In this document: positions 13,835 to 21,911 of the stretch, in pieces
Position numbering within the stretch: the first letter of the stretch is position 1
Layout of the letters: every line of letters starts with the position of its first letter
Source of the DNA: Pseudomonadales bacterium
GTDB taxonomy: Bacteria > Pseudomonadota > Gammaproteobacteria > Pseudomonadales > Azotimanducaceae
DNA length: 34,175 nucleotides
Direction of reading: 5' to 3'
Assembly (NCBI GenBank): GCA_016779565.1
Contig: JADHNJ010000027.1
Location: 1 to 34,175, forward strand
Position numbers and translations under genes: made by a program
Notes under the pieces: model-generated
Told to the model about the DNA's origin: nothing
The model's input: only the letters and a program-made list of their open reading frames with translations
Databases searched by the model: none

Positions 13835-15682
13835 TTAACCAAACCGATAGGGCGCGAGCGTTCTCTGGGCTTCAATGCGCCATTTATGCCATTGACCACC
13901 GCCATAATAGGCCAAGCTACCAGGGGCTGCATTGCCGTGGCCGTTGTAGTAGGTGATACAGTCCCGAAGCGGTCTCGTTTGCTCATCGACCGTGGCACAG
14001 TGATTGGCATAATCATTTTCAGTATCTGCATCCACATCAACGACCGTTGCCTGCTGCGCCCGTAGGGTATTGAGCATCCAGACGATGTAGTCGCCGTGCT
14101 CCTCAATGGCATTTGTGAAATTGAAGCTGCCACCACCACCCTGGGGACCCGAGACGATGAATAAGTTGGGGTAACCCTCGCTGTGCAAACCTAAAAAGGT
14201 TTTTGTACCTTCTTGCTGCCACTTGTCGTTAAGCGACCGACCATCTCGACCAATCACCTGATTGAAAGTCGACGTCGCCATCCATTCAAAGCCAGTCGCG
14301 TAAATTAAAACATCCAAAGGATACTCTCGCCCATCATGAACGACGCCCCGTTCATTAATTTCACTGACCCCTCGAGGCGCTGTGTCAACTAGGTGAACAT
14401 GCGGAAGATTAAATGTCGGCAGGTATTCATCATGAAACGTTGGCCGTTTACAGCCGTAAGGGTAATAGGGTTTTAAGGCTGCAGCAGTGCTTGGGTCTTC
14501 GACTATGGCGTCTACCCGTGCTCGGATCTGTTCCATAATTCGAAAATTCGTATCGAGTTGCTTTTGGACCATCTCGGCCATCGACAGCGGTTTGTTGTGT
14601 ACTTTTTGAGGTTTGAAATCAGCGACCTTACCCGCTAGGTAATCGTCATTTGCCTTCATCGCGGTGCGACCCGCCGAAATTTTTGCAAATCGTGCTCGTC
14701 GTGCCTTGGCCCAGTTTTCTTCCTGAGACCAGGCAGCCCTCTCCTCGTCGGTTGTTGCGCGCTGATCTCTAACATCAACCGAACTTGGCGTCCGCTGAAA
14801 GACATACAAATCCTTCACGACCTTGGCCAATTCTGGCACCACCTGAACAGCAGTGGCACCGGTGCCGATAATGCCTACGCGCTTGCCCGCTAAATCTAAA
14901 TGGTAATTCCATCGAGAGGTATGAAATGAATCCCCTTGAAAACGCTCCATCCCATCGATCCGAGCCAACTTCGGCGTAGTCAAAAGGCCATTGGCCAGAA
15001 TGACAAATCGGGCGCGCATCGCGTCTCCACGATCCGTTTCCACAATCCAGCGCTTGTCTTGTTCTTGCCAGGTGGTTTTGGTTACTGTGGTATGGAACAA
15101 ACAATGCTCATAAAAACCGAAGCGTTCTGCCATATTTTGGCAGTACTCCATAATCTCAAAACCGCTGGCAAACTTCATTGATGGGATATAGCCCATTTCT
15201 TCCAAGAGCGGCAGGTAGCTGTAGGCCTCAACGTCACAGGCAATCCCGGGATACCGGTTCCAATACCAGGTCCCGCCAACATCACCACCTTTTTCGCAAA
15301 ATCGTACATTCTGATAGCCTGCTTCGCGAAGCTTGTACCACAGCAACAGTCCAGCAAAGCCCGCGCCGACGACCAGAATCTCGCAATCATCATCAAGGGC
15401 AGGCCTAGTCACCGGTTCGGCAGAATACAAATCCTCGAGGTAACGGCTAAAGTCTCCTTCCATCGCCATATAATCAGCGGCGCCGGCACGCGCTTCTTTA
15501 AATGCCCGATAGCGAGCCTGTTCTTCAGCATTAAATTTAGCGCCGGGCGGAGGTTCCGGCAGTGTCTTAAGCGACTCATCAGTGATCACACCATAGCCTT
15601 GCCCGGTGATCGCTGGCAGCGATTTTGCCGCTCGTGTGTTAAATGTTTTGATGCCTGTCTCTGGATCGATATAAATTGCCAT
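13835..15682 (-). CDS. Baeyer-Villiger-type flavin-containing monooxygenase
   Basis: This 615-residue protein is a class B flavin monooxygenase. It carries two Rossmann motifs, VVGAGFAG (FAD, residues 104-111) and GIIGTGATA (NADPH, 270-278). Between them lies the BVMO fingerprint FQGDSFHTSRWN (248-259), which follows FxGxxxHxxxW with Asn where Pro or Asp is usual. GGTWYWNRYPG (136-146) is another typical BVMO segment. The enzyme would convert a ketone to an ester or lactone, or oxidise a heteroatom, using NADPH and O2. The extra N-terminal 100 residues before the first Rossmann motif resemble those of larger, steroid- or cyclic-ketone-type BVMOs. The ATG at 15682 has GGAG upstream. No adjacent esterase or alcohol dehydrogenase gene is present; substrate unknown. 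Confidence 0.92.
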   Translation of the reverse strand: MAIYIDPETGIKTFNTRAAKSLPAITGQGYGVITDESLKTLPEPPPGAKFNAEEQARYRAFKEARAGAADYMAMEGDFSRYLEDLYSAEPVTRPALDDDCEILVVGAGFAGLLLWYKLREAGYQNVRFCEKGGDVGGTWYWNRYPGIACDVEAYSYLPLLEEMGYIPSMKFASGFEIMEYCQNMAERFGFYEHCLFHTTVTKTTWQEQDKRWIVETDRGDAMRARFVILANGLLTTPKLARIDGMERFQGDSFHTSRWNYHLDLAGKRVGIIGTGATAVQVVPELAKVVKDLYVFQRTPSSVDVRDQRATTDEERAAWSQEENWAKARRARFAKISAGRTAMKANDDYLAGKVADFKPQKVHNKPLSMAEMVQKQLDTNFRIMEQIRARVDAIVEDPSTAAALKPYYPYGCKRPTFHDEYLPTFNLPHVHLVDTAPRGVSEINERGVVHDGREYPLDVLIYATGFEWMATSTFNQVIGRDGRSLNDKWQQEGTKTFLGLHSEGYPNLFIVSGPQGGGGSFNFTNAIEEHGDYIVWMLNTLRAQQATVVDVDADTENDYANHCATVDEQTRPLRDCITYYNGHGNAAPGSLAYYGGGQWHKWRIEAQRTLAPYRFG

Positions 15683-16005
15683 AACCCTACTCCTATCTAA
15701 CGATCAGCAAATCGCAGAATCGCCTGAAGATCAAGTTGCTAAGCTTTTTTTAAACCCGTCGGTACGTGATAATTGGCCTACCCGCTTTGACCTGTGCCCG
15801 CCTCTGTCCATCAGCGCCATCAGCTAAAAAACAACGGATGATCTGGAATCCGATGCACAACGATCGTAACACTAAACTGCAAAAAACCCAGAACCCGGTC
15901 GTCATCACAGTTCTTGGGCTCCTGCACCCTTTGGCTCGTCAAACTGGGCAGCGGCTTACATCATCATAAGCGCTCAGGAGGCAGCGATAATGTGTTATCG
16001 CAGCA
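15683..16005. other. Intergenic region between BVMO and dbpA
   Basis: No gene is supported. The region contains the dbpA terminator (15881-15918) and, closer to the BVMO start, A/T-rich DNA with a run of T residues near 15744-15751 that probably belongs to the BVMO promoter region. Confidence 0.5.
15881..15918 (-). terminator. Rho-independent terminator of dbpA
   Basis: On the minus strand, cccaagaac (15918-15910) pairs with ggttctggg (15895-15887), with one bulged base. TTTTTTGC follows directly (15886 downward). It lies about 90 bases after the dbpA stop codon and has the stem plus T-tract form of an intrinsic terminator. Confidence 0.7.
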
Positions 16006-17376
16006 CTAGAACAACCGAACTTTAGGATGTCGCCGCTTAATCAGACCATTGCCAAGCGCCTTAAACACCGCATGGGCCTCAGATTTTTCGATTGAAACAA
16101 AAGAGGCCCGGGGCGTGATATCGATTTTACCGACGATGCTTCCAGAAAATCCGAGACTACCCGTTATTGCGCCAAGAATATCCCCAGGACGAATCTTATC
16201 TTTGCGTCCCAGCGAGATTTCGATGGTTCGAAACGCGGCAGGCGGTAATACTGGAAGCTCAGCCTTAAAATTCGGCGCGCTAACTGGCTTGATCACACCC
16301 TCACGGCTCGCTTCTAAGCGCTCTATTTTAAATGTTTCTTTCGGCACAAATAGACTCACCGCCTCGCCAACCGCATCGGCCCGACCCGTTCGGCCAATGC
16401 GATGCACATAGGTTTCAAGGTCTTGAGGCAGATCAAAGTTCACGACCATCGGCAGCGCTTCAATATCGAGACCACGAGCAGCAACATCTGTCGCTATCAG
16501 CATTCTGATACTGCCATGACGAAATTTTAACAAGACATCATCACGTTGACGCTGCTCCAGGTCGCCGTGCAGCGCCATGGCTCTAACCCCCAAGGCATTA
16601 AGAGATTCGGTTAAGCCATCCACTCCCCGCTTCGTTTGACAGAACACTACAACAGAATCAGGTTGATTGGATTGCAGATAACCAAGCAGTGCCTCCTGCT
16701 TGGAGCCAGCATCAACCCGTATGAAGGTTTCGGTAATCTTTACTGTCTCAACGGGCTTTACCGTGATTCTTTGAGGCGAGCGCTGAAAGTCTCGACTCAA
16801 ATCGGCAATATCCTCAGGGATCGTCGCAGAACAGAGTATCGTTTGGCGGGTCTTCGGCGTTTGACTAATGATCTCAGCGACCGTTTCACCGAACCCCATG
16901 TCAAGCATACGATCAGCCTCGTCCAGTACCAGCGTGGTAAGCCGAGTTAGGCGAAGCGTACCTTTTCTGAGGTGATCAGCAAGTCTGCCCGGTGTACCCA
17001 CGACAACATGAGCTCCGTGCTCGAGAGACCCAATCTGGGGCCCGATGGGCATGCCACCACAAAGCACAACCACTTTTAAATTTGCTTGAAATCGCGCTAA
17101 GCGCCGAATCTCAGCAGCAACCTGACTGGCAAGCTCTCGGGTAGGGCACATCACCAGAGTCTGAGTCGCAAAATCTCGAGGCTTGATGTGAGCCAATCCT
17201 GGCAAAGCAAAGGCAACCGTCTTTCCACTGCCGGTTTCCGCTTCAATGACAATATCTTGACCTGCCAAGGCCGGCGGCAGAGCAGCACTTTGAACCGCGG
17301 TCATCTTAAGGTAACCAAGGTCTGATAAATTCGTTAATTGCGCTTCTGGCAAATTCAGGTTTTCAAAGTCAGTCAT
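16006..17376 (-). CDS. dbpA: ATP-dependent RNA helicase DbpA
   Basis: This is a 456-residue DEAD-box helicase. Its motifs in order are the Q motif (about 15-33, Gln29), AETGSGKT (46-53), PTREL (78-82), TPGR (128-131), DEAD (152-155), SAT (183-185), then ATDVAARGLD and HRIGRTGRA. The C-terminal domain begins KIRPGDILGAITG and ends IKRRHPKVRLF, the DbpA RNA-binding domain that recognises 23S rRNA helix 92 during large-subunit assembly. The E. coli protein has 457 residues and starts MTAF, so I chose the ATG at 17376 (MTDF), with GATGAG upstream. An ATG four codons earlier (17388) is possible. A terminator follows at 15881-15918. Monocistronic by spacing. Confidence 0.93.
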   Translation of the reverse strand: MTDFENLNLPEAQLTNLSDLGYLKMTAVQSAALPPALAGQDIVIEAETGSGKTVAFALPGLAHIKPRDFATQTLVMCPTRELASQVAAEIRRLARFQANLKVVVLCGGMPIGPQIGSLEHGAHVVVGTPGRLADHLRKGTLRLTRLTTLVLDEADRMLDMGFGETVAEIISQTPKTRQTILCSATIPEDIADLSRDFQRSPQRITVKPVETVKITETFIRVDAGSKQEALLGYLQSNQPDSVVVFCQTKRGVDGLTESLNALGVRAMALHGDLEQRQRDDVLLKFRHGSIRMLIATDVAARGLDIEALPMVVNFDLPQDLETYVHRIGRTGRADAVGEAVSLFVPKETFKIERLEASREGVIKPVSAPNFKAELPVLPPAAFRTIEISLGRKDKIRPGDILGAITGSLGFSGSIVGKIDITPRASFVSIEKSEAHAVFKALGNGLIKRRHPKVRLF

Positions 17377-17687
17377 AGGTAAGCTCATCCAATGATGTCA
17401 CGGTTTACAGTCAAGCTTGACCGTCTCAACCTAGATCGCGCATTTCGATTCAAAAACGTTGTCGATTCTCTGATGTAAAGGTTGTCATCCAGAACTAAAC
17501 CGACAACGGTCTTGTCGGTCGCCGACATCGCTGGATAGATTCTTAGGCCCAAATTTCTAGCACCGACATTTGGCCTGTCGATTGCTGTAGCCGATTGCTA
17601 TGGCCGATCGCTCTGGCCGATTGCTATGGCCGATTGCTATAGTCGATTGCTGTAACCGATTGCTTGGGTACAGACCCGAATTCGACT
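17377..17687. other. Intergenic region upstream of dbpA containing a 13-bp repeat array
   Basis: No gene is supported. The region holds the dbpA promoter area (17377-17570), a cgaca/tgtcg inverted repeat near 17563-17579, and the 13-bp tandem array at 17579-17669 next to the stop of the split-barrel gene. Confidence 0.5.
17579..17669. repeat. 13-bp tandem array, seven units
   Basis: Seven contiguous 13-base units begin at 17579, 17592, 17605, 17618, 17631, 17644 and 17657. The consensus is cgattgctatggc, with one to three substitutions per unit and no length change. The array lies between dbpA and the split-barrel protein gene. The same 13-base period is seen at 9613-9700. Confidence 0.9.
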
Positions 17688-18134
17688 TTACCGACTGTCT
17701 ACTGAATCACTCGACAGCTCGAGCTCGATGACAACCAACTTGCCATTTAGCCAGGACGGCAACCAGGCCGGCCACTTAGGCCGCAAATCAGCAAAGACCC
17801 GCTGAGTATAGGCTGGATCATTGAGGACTGTCCGTGCATGACCTTTAAATTCCGAACCTCGTAAAAAAACCGATACTGGTTGGCCCTCGTTGACAAAGGC
17901 TCGCCACCAAAAACCATCGATCCCCATATAAACTTTGTTACCTTCTCGTAAGAAGTTTACAGGGTATTGTCGACCGTCTTGTAACGTAACCAACATCGAC
18001 CGCCGCGCCCGCTCGCCGTTGGGATTGGCTTGAATTTCAGCAGCAACTCTCGCATTGACCTCATCTCTGTTCGCAACCCGGTAGCCGACAAACACTAAAG
18101 ATAAAATCACCACAAGCATCAACAGCTTTTTCAT
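17688..18134 (-). CDS. Membrane-anchored protein with a split-barrel (DUF385/PNPOx-like) domain
   Basis: This 148-residue protein starts with a hydrophobic segment, KKLLMLVVILSLVFVGYRV (2-20), a signal anchor or uncleaved signal peptide. The rest would face the periplasm. Residues 47-138 have the strand pattern of flavin/deazaflavin split-barrel proteins, with LVTLQDGRQYPVNF, NKVYMGIDGFWWRAF, GQPVSVFLRGSEFKGHART and a final NGKLVVIELE. It lacks the GRKTG signature seen in the DUF385 protein at 2538, so cofactor binding is doubtful. The fold assignment is my pattern-based inference. The gene lies 80 bases downstream of ybiT on the same strand. Only a weak ribosome binding site (GAG) is seen. 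Function unknown. Confidence 0.7.
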   Translation of the reverse strand: MKKLLMLVVILSLVFVGYRVANRDEVNARVAAEIQANPNGERARRSMLVTLQDGRQYPVNFLREGNKVYMGIDGFWWRAFVNEGQPVSVFLRGSEFKGHARTVLNDPAYTQRVFADLRPKWPAWLPSWLNGKLVVIELELSSDSVDSR

Positions 18135-18214
18135 CTTCTTACTCTACTTTGAGCCTCTATACTTTGGCGTCAACCTTGGGGCTACTGCGCGCATCACTCT
18201 CGCGCTAACCGGCA

Positions 18215-19831
18215 TTAGCTAATTCGAGCGGCGTTCATCTCTAAGGCTTGCGCATCAATATAAGCATCGAAAGTCCCCTGAAAATCGATCAGTTGCTGTC
18301 CTTTAACCTCTATAATGCGATCTGCAAGCGATGATACAAATTCTCGGTCGTGACTCACAAAAATCAGCGTGCCCTCATAATTCTCGAGCGCGAGATTTAA
18401 GGACTCAATGGCCTCCATATCTAAATGGTTTGTGGGCTCGTCAAGAATGAGCACATTATGATCTTGCATCATCAATTTACCGAAGATAAGACGATTCTTT
18501 TCGCCACCAGAACAAACGTTTACGGGCTTTTTAAAATCCTCGTTTGAAAAAAGCATCCTACCCAGGGTCGCACGTACGATCTGCTCATCATGCCCAGGTT
18601 TGCGCCACTGGCTCATCCAATCGAAAAGCGTGGCGTTGTCGTTAAAGACGGGCGTTGTGTCCTGGGGGCAATAGCCAACAGACGCATTTTCAGACCACTT
18701 TACGGAGCCAGTGCTCGGAGTTAATTCCTGCATTAAACATTTCAGTAACGTGGACTTGCCAACACCATTTTCCCCTATGATGGCAACTCGACTACCAGCT
18801 TCTAGCATAAGCTCACCGCCAGAGAACAAAAACCCGTCATCGTCATACTGATGGCCTAGATCTTCAACACTTACGGCTAACCGATGGAGTTTCTTTTCTT
18901 GATGGAACCGAATGTAAGGGCTCACGCGGCTCGTGGGCTTTATGGTTTCTAACTCGATCTTATCGATTTGGCGGGCCCTTGATGTCGCTTGTTTTGCTTT
19001 TGACGCGTTGGCAGAGAATCGGCTCACAAAATGTTTGAGCTCAGCGATTTGCGCTTTCTTTTTAGCGTTCTGCGACTGTACTCGTTCTCGAGCCTGGGTT
19101 GAGGCAATCATAAAATCGTCGTAATTCCCCGGGTAAACACTCAAGGACTGATAATCGATGTCCGCCATATGGGTGCACACAGCGTTCAAAAAATGTCGGT
19201 CGTGAGAAATGATAATCATGGTGCTACTGCGGTCGTTTAGCACGTCTTCCAGCCAATGAATGGTGTGGATATCAAGATTGTTGGTGGGTTCATCGAGGAG
19301 CAATATATCTGGGTCAGAAAACAGTGCTTGCGCAAGTAGTACCCGCAATTTCCAGCCAGGAGCGACTTCGCTCATTGGCCCATAATGCAGGGCTTGATCA
19401 ATACCCGCGCCCATTAGAATCTCACCTGCCCGACTCTCAGCAGAGTAGCCATCCATCTCAGCGTATTCGCTTTCGAGATCTGCGACCTTCATTCCATCTT
19501 CTTCTGACATTTCAGGCAGGGCGTAGATTCTGTCGCGCTCTTGTTTGACCTGCCAGAGTGCCTTGTGACCCATGATTACCGTATCGATTACACTAAACGA
19601 CTCAAAAGCAAACTGATCTTGATTCAACTCGCCGATTCGAAGATTAGGATCAATGGCAACGTTGCCATTGGTTGGCACAAGCGAACCATTCAAGATTTTC
19701 ATGAAAGTAGATTTACCGCTGCCATTCGCGCCAATCAGCCCATAGCGACGCCCTTCCCCAAATTTGACTGAGATATTCTCGAATAACGGTTTAGAGTCGA
19801 ATTGCATCGTAATATTGGCGCAAGTGATCAA
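18215..19831 (-). CDS. ybiT: ABC-F family ATPase YbiT (TTG start)
   Basis: This 538-residue protein is highly similar to E. coli YbiT (530 residues) along its whole length. It has two ABC domains without membrane segments. Domain one has [10 protein letters not shown] (32-41), the atypical signature VAPGWKLR and [11 protein letters not shown]. Domain two has [10 protein letters not shown], a signature reading CSGGE in place of LSGGE, and [11 protein letters not shown]. Between them lies the basic ABC-F linker [20 protein letters not shown] proteins bind the ribosomal E site and modulate translation. The start codon is TTG at 19831, with AAGGAAG upstream; the next ATG would remove the conserved first strand, so TTG is preferred. 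A palindrome overlaps the probable promoter. The split-barrel gene follows, 80 bases downstream. Confidence 0.95.
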   Translation of the reverse strand: MITCANITMQFDSKPLFENISVKFGEGRRYGLIGANGSGKSTFMKILNGSLVPTNGNVAIDPNLRIGELNQDQFAFESFSVIDTVIMGHKALWQVKQERDRIYALPEMSEEDGMKVADLESEYAEMDGYSAESRAGEILMGAGIDQALHYGPMSEVAPGWKLRVLLAQALFSDPDILLLDEPTNNLDIHTIHWLEDVLNDRSSTMIIISHDRHFLNAVCTHMADIDYQSLSVYPGNYDDFMIASTQARERVQSQNAKKKAQIAELKHFVSRFSANASKAKQATSRARQIDKIELETIKPTSRVSPYIRFHQEKKLHRLAVSVEDLGHQYDDDGFLFSGGELMLEAGSRVAIIGENGVGKSTLLKCLMQELTPSTGSVKWSENASVGYCPQDTTPVFNDNATLFDWMSQWRKPGHDEQIVRATLGRMLFSNEDFKKPVNVCSGGEKNRLIFGKLMMQDHNVLILDEPTNHLDMEAIESLNLALENYEGTLIFVSHDREFVSSLADRIIEVKGQQLIDFQGTFDAYIDAQALEMNAARIS

Positions 19832-19847
19832 AAGTCTTCCTTAATGC

Positions 19848-19877
19848 AGTGCGTCTAAAAAATTCCGACGCACTATA
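19848..19877 (-). promoter_or_regulatory. Palindrome overlapping the ybiT promoter/leader
   Basis: Arms agtgcgtc (19848-19855) and gacgcact (19867-19874) are perfect eight-base inverted repeats around an A/T-rich 11-base centre. On the minus strand TATAGT (19877-19872) is a -10 candidate that overlaps the upstream arm. Transcription would then start inside the palindrome, with the ribosome binding site about 10 bases beyond it. This position fits either an operator or a 5'-leader hairpin. Confidence 0.45.
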
Positions 19878-20013
19878 CGGCTTCAGCACCGAAAAATCGA
19901 GGCTACTCAGAACTTATCATCCAAGCCTTGAGCCAATCCGCCTTAGATCATCGGACATTTCCGCGCTAGATTTTAAGGTAGTACGACGCAATTAAAACCC
20001 ACGTTTGAATACT

Positions 20014-21024
20014 CTAGATCACCCACAGATAACCTGAGACTCGCTCTATAAACCAGAAACTGGCGATTGCGCCGATGCTGTAATGCAATCCCATCGGCAA
20101 GAATCGACTTATGGGAGCAGCGACTGGAATCCGTCGGCCCACCCAAAACAGTATCAAGACAGCGATTACAAACAACACCTGACCGATCTCTACACCAAGG
20201 TTGAAGGCCAATAGCGCCAACAGTAAGTCTGTTTCAGGCAGGCCGACCTCCGCAAGCACTGCAGCAAATCCGAGACCATGGAGCAGCCCAAATAATCCCG
20301 ACACCAAGAGCGGGTATTGTTGTGTCAGTGTTGGTCTTGGTCCTTTGGCTAACTCTGACACGAGCATAAGAATGCTCAGCGCGATCAGCGCCTCGACCAA
20401 AGGCACCGGCACTTTGACGAGTCCCTGAGCGGATAGGCCTAGCGTCAAAGAGTGCGCGACGGTGAATCCAGTGATCAGTAGTAAGGTCTGACCTAGGGTT
20501 TTTGCCAGCATCAAAAGACAGACTACAAACAATAAATGATCGAAGCCTATCGCGATGTGGCTGGCACCAAATCGCACATAGCTTACAAACAAAGATGGCC
20601 TCGTAGCTGATCGAGGAAGTACTAGTGCGGATTTATCTGTCGCCAAAGGAAATATTTGCGGAGATGCCCCAAGGCTTACAAAACGAATCAGCGCGGCGGT
20701 TGAGCGCTTTGTCAATTCTCGGGTCAAAGTCATCTCGGCCAGTTCCGGTGGGCAACGGTAGGTCGCGATGAGCCCCTGAGGCGATTGAGAAAGTCCCTCA
20801 AGTTGACTGACCCGTTCACAAGGGGACGCGAGATTGATCGACTGAGGACCTGCACCCGGGACATTTTGAACATATATTGAGAAGACATCACTCGGGGCTT
20901 CAACGATATCCACAAACAAGGGTTGCAAATCATCTCCATGACTCACGCCGAAGCATGTGGTCAAGACCAATAGCCAAAAACCTCTCACCCAGCATCTCGG
21001 GCAAGCAATTGTCCCTGGGTTCAT
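20014..21024 (-). CDS. HupE/UreJ-type membrane protein with periplasmic domain (predicted metal permease)
   Basis: This 336-residue protein has an N-terminal signal sequence (about 12-30), a soluble region (31-148) that probably faces the periplasm, and about six C-terminal membrane helices. The membrane part holds the HupE/UreJ signature SHIAIGFDHLLF (155-166, His156, Asp162, His163). It also has polar membrane residues His191, Glu211, His249, Asn275 and Glu279, typical of nickel/cobalt-type permeases. Cys70 and Cys91 could form a disulfide. The start is the ATG at 21024: its ATGA overlaps the stop of the upstream PPIase gene, indicating translational coupling. The frame is open further upstream only because it overlaps that gene. 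It is third in the DUF3604-PPIase-HupE operon. Transport of nickel or another metal is inferred, not shown. Confidence 0.85.
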   Translation of the reverse strand: MNPGTIACPRCWVRGFWLLVLTTCFGVSHGDDLQPLFVDIVEAPSDVFSIYVQNVPGAGPQSINLASPCERVSQLEGLSQSPQGLIATYRCPPELAEMTLTRELTKRSTAALIRFVSLGASPQIFPLATDKSALVLPRSATRPSLFVSYVRFGASHIAIGFDHLLFVVCLLMLAKTLGQTLLLITGFTVAHSLTLGLSAQGLVKVPVPLVEALIALSILMLVSELAKGPRPTLTQQYPLLVSGLFGLLHGLGFAAVLAEVGLPETDLLLALLAFNLGVEIGQVLFVIAVLILFWVGRRIPVAAPISRFLPMGLHYSIGAIASFWFIERVSGYLWVI

Positions 21025-21911
21025 GGTTGCAATACCGGCGCTACTCGGATGTCGAATTGAGACTTGAGCCCAGTAACGTAGGCTGCGCTCGCAGCCAATT
21101 TTTGCTGACGACGGACCTCCGTGGCGACCTGATCGCGGACCTCTGAGAAAGGTAACAGCTCTGCTGTCCTTCGATCTTGGATTAGCACCAAATGCAGGCC
21201 ATGCTGAGACTGAATAGGACCTTGCCAATTGGCATTCACGTGTTGTGTAAACACCGCTTCAGCAAACCCATCATCGAAGTGATCTGTAATGAAAACTCGA
21301 TCACGATCCACGTACCGGCGGTAATAGGGAAATCGATCGCCATACTCGCCAGTATCAGCCAGCCCTGGTTGCCTCGCATTTAATTCAAATAGCCAACTTT
21401 CCGCCGTTGATTGAAGCTCTTCCAAGTCAGCGTATCGCGCAGGATTTAAATAGATATGACTGAAAGTAATTTTCTCGGGGACAATATAGTCCGATTGATT
21501 GGCTTCGAAATACGCTCGGACTTCTGCAGGCTTAGGCTCTAGATCACGGCCTGCCAACCCTAAGGCTGCAAATTCCATCCTTTGAATAAGTCGCCTTTTA
21601 ATCACGTAATCATTTTGATCTAAACCGAAGGCGAGCGCTGTACGAAACAGCACCTCTTCCTCGATATAACTTTCGATCAGGGCAGTCTGGGCCGCCGGGG
21701 CCAACCGCGCCCAATATCGGCTTGCGTCTTCGCGACTGATATTACCCCGGTGTTGCATGAAGCTGAACAAGGCCGCTTTTGTGACATCAATCGTCTTATC
21801 ATCAGCAACGGCGCCCTCTTGGCCCTCGCTGAGGCCTAGGCTTATTCCGTAAAGCATCACGCCAATCACTAGAAAATGGACTAGCGGCTCTCGCCGCAGC
21901 CAATTTAGCAT
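21021..21911 (-). CDS. Membrane-anchored parvulin-type peptidyl-prolyl isomerase
   Basis: This 296-residue protein has an N-terminal anchor (LVHFLVIGVMLYGISLGL, 10-27), a helical SurA/PpiD-like region (45-135) and a parvulin-like domain (about 145-255). The last includes EKITFSHIYLNP, FPYYRRY, FTDHF-like ITDHF and GPIQSQHGLHLVLI, the region holding parvulin active-site residues. It would act as a periplasmic foldase, probably for the co-encoded secreted DUF3604 protein or the membrane protein. The start is the ATG at 21911, which overlaps the TGA of the DUF3604 gene as TGATG. A GTG-free upstream ATG (21926) would overlap more and lacks family support. The gene ends in ATGA overlapping the HupE start. 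Catalytic activity is plausible but not certain. Confidence 0.85.
   Translation of the reverse strand: MLNWLRREPLVHFLVIGVMLYGISLGLSEGQEGAVADDKTIDVTKAALFSFMQHRGNISREDASRYWARLAPAAQTALIESYIEEEVLFRTALAFGLDQNDYVIKRRLIQRMEFAALGLAGRDLEPKPAEVRAYFEANQSDYIVPEKITFSHIYLNPARYADLEELQSTAESWLFELNARQPGLADTGEYGDRFPYYRRYVDRDRVFITDHFDDGFAEAVFTQHVNANWQGPIQSQHGLHLVLIQDRRTAELLPFSEVRDQVATEVRRQQKLAASAAYVTGLKSQFDIRVAPVLQP

Noticed and set aside
17579-17669. Possible CRISPR array
   Set aside because: Units are contiguous 13-mers without spacers, there are no cas genes, and the same holds for all other arrays in the window.
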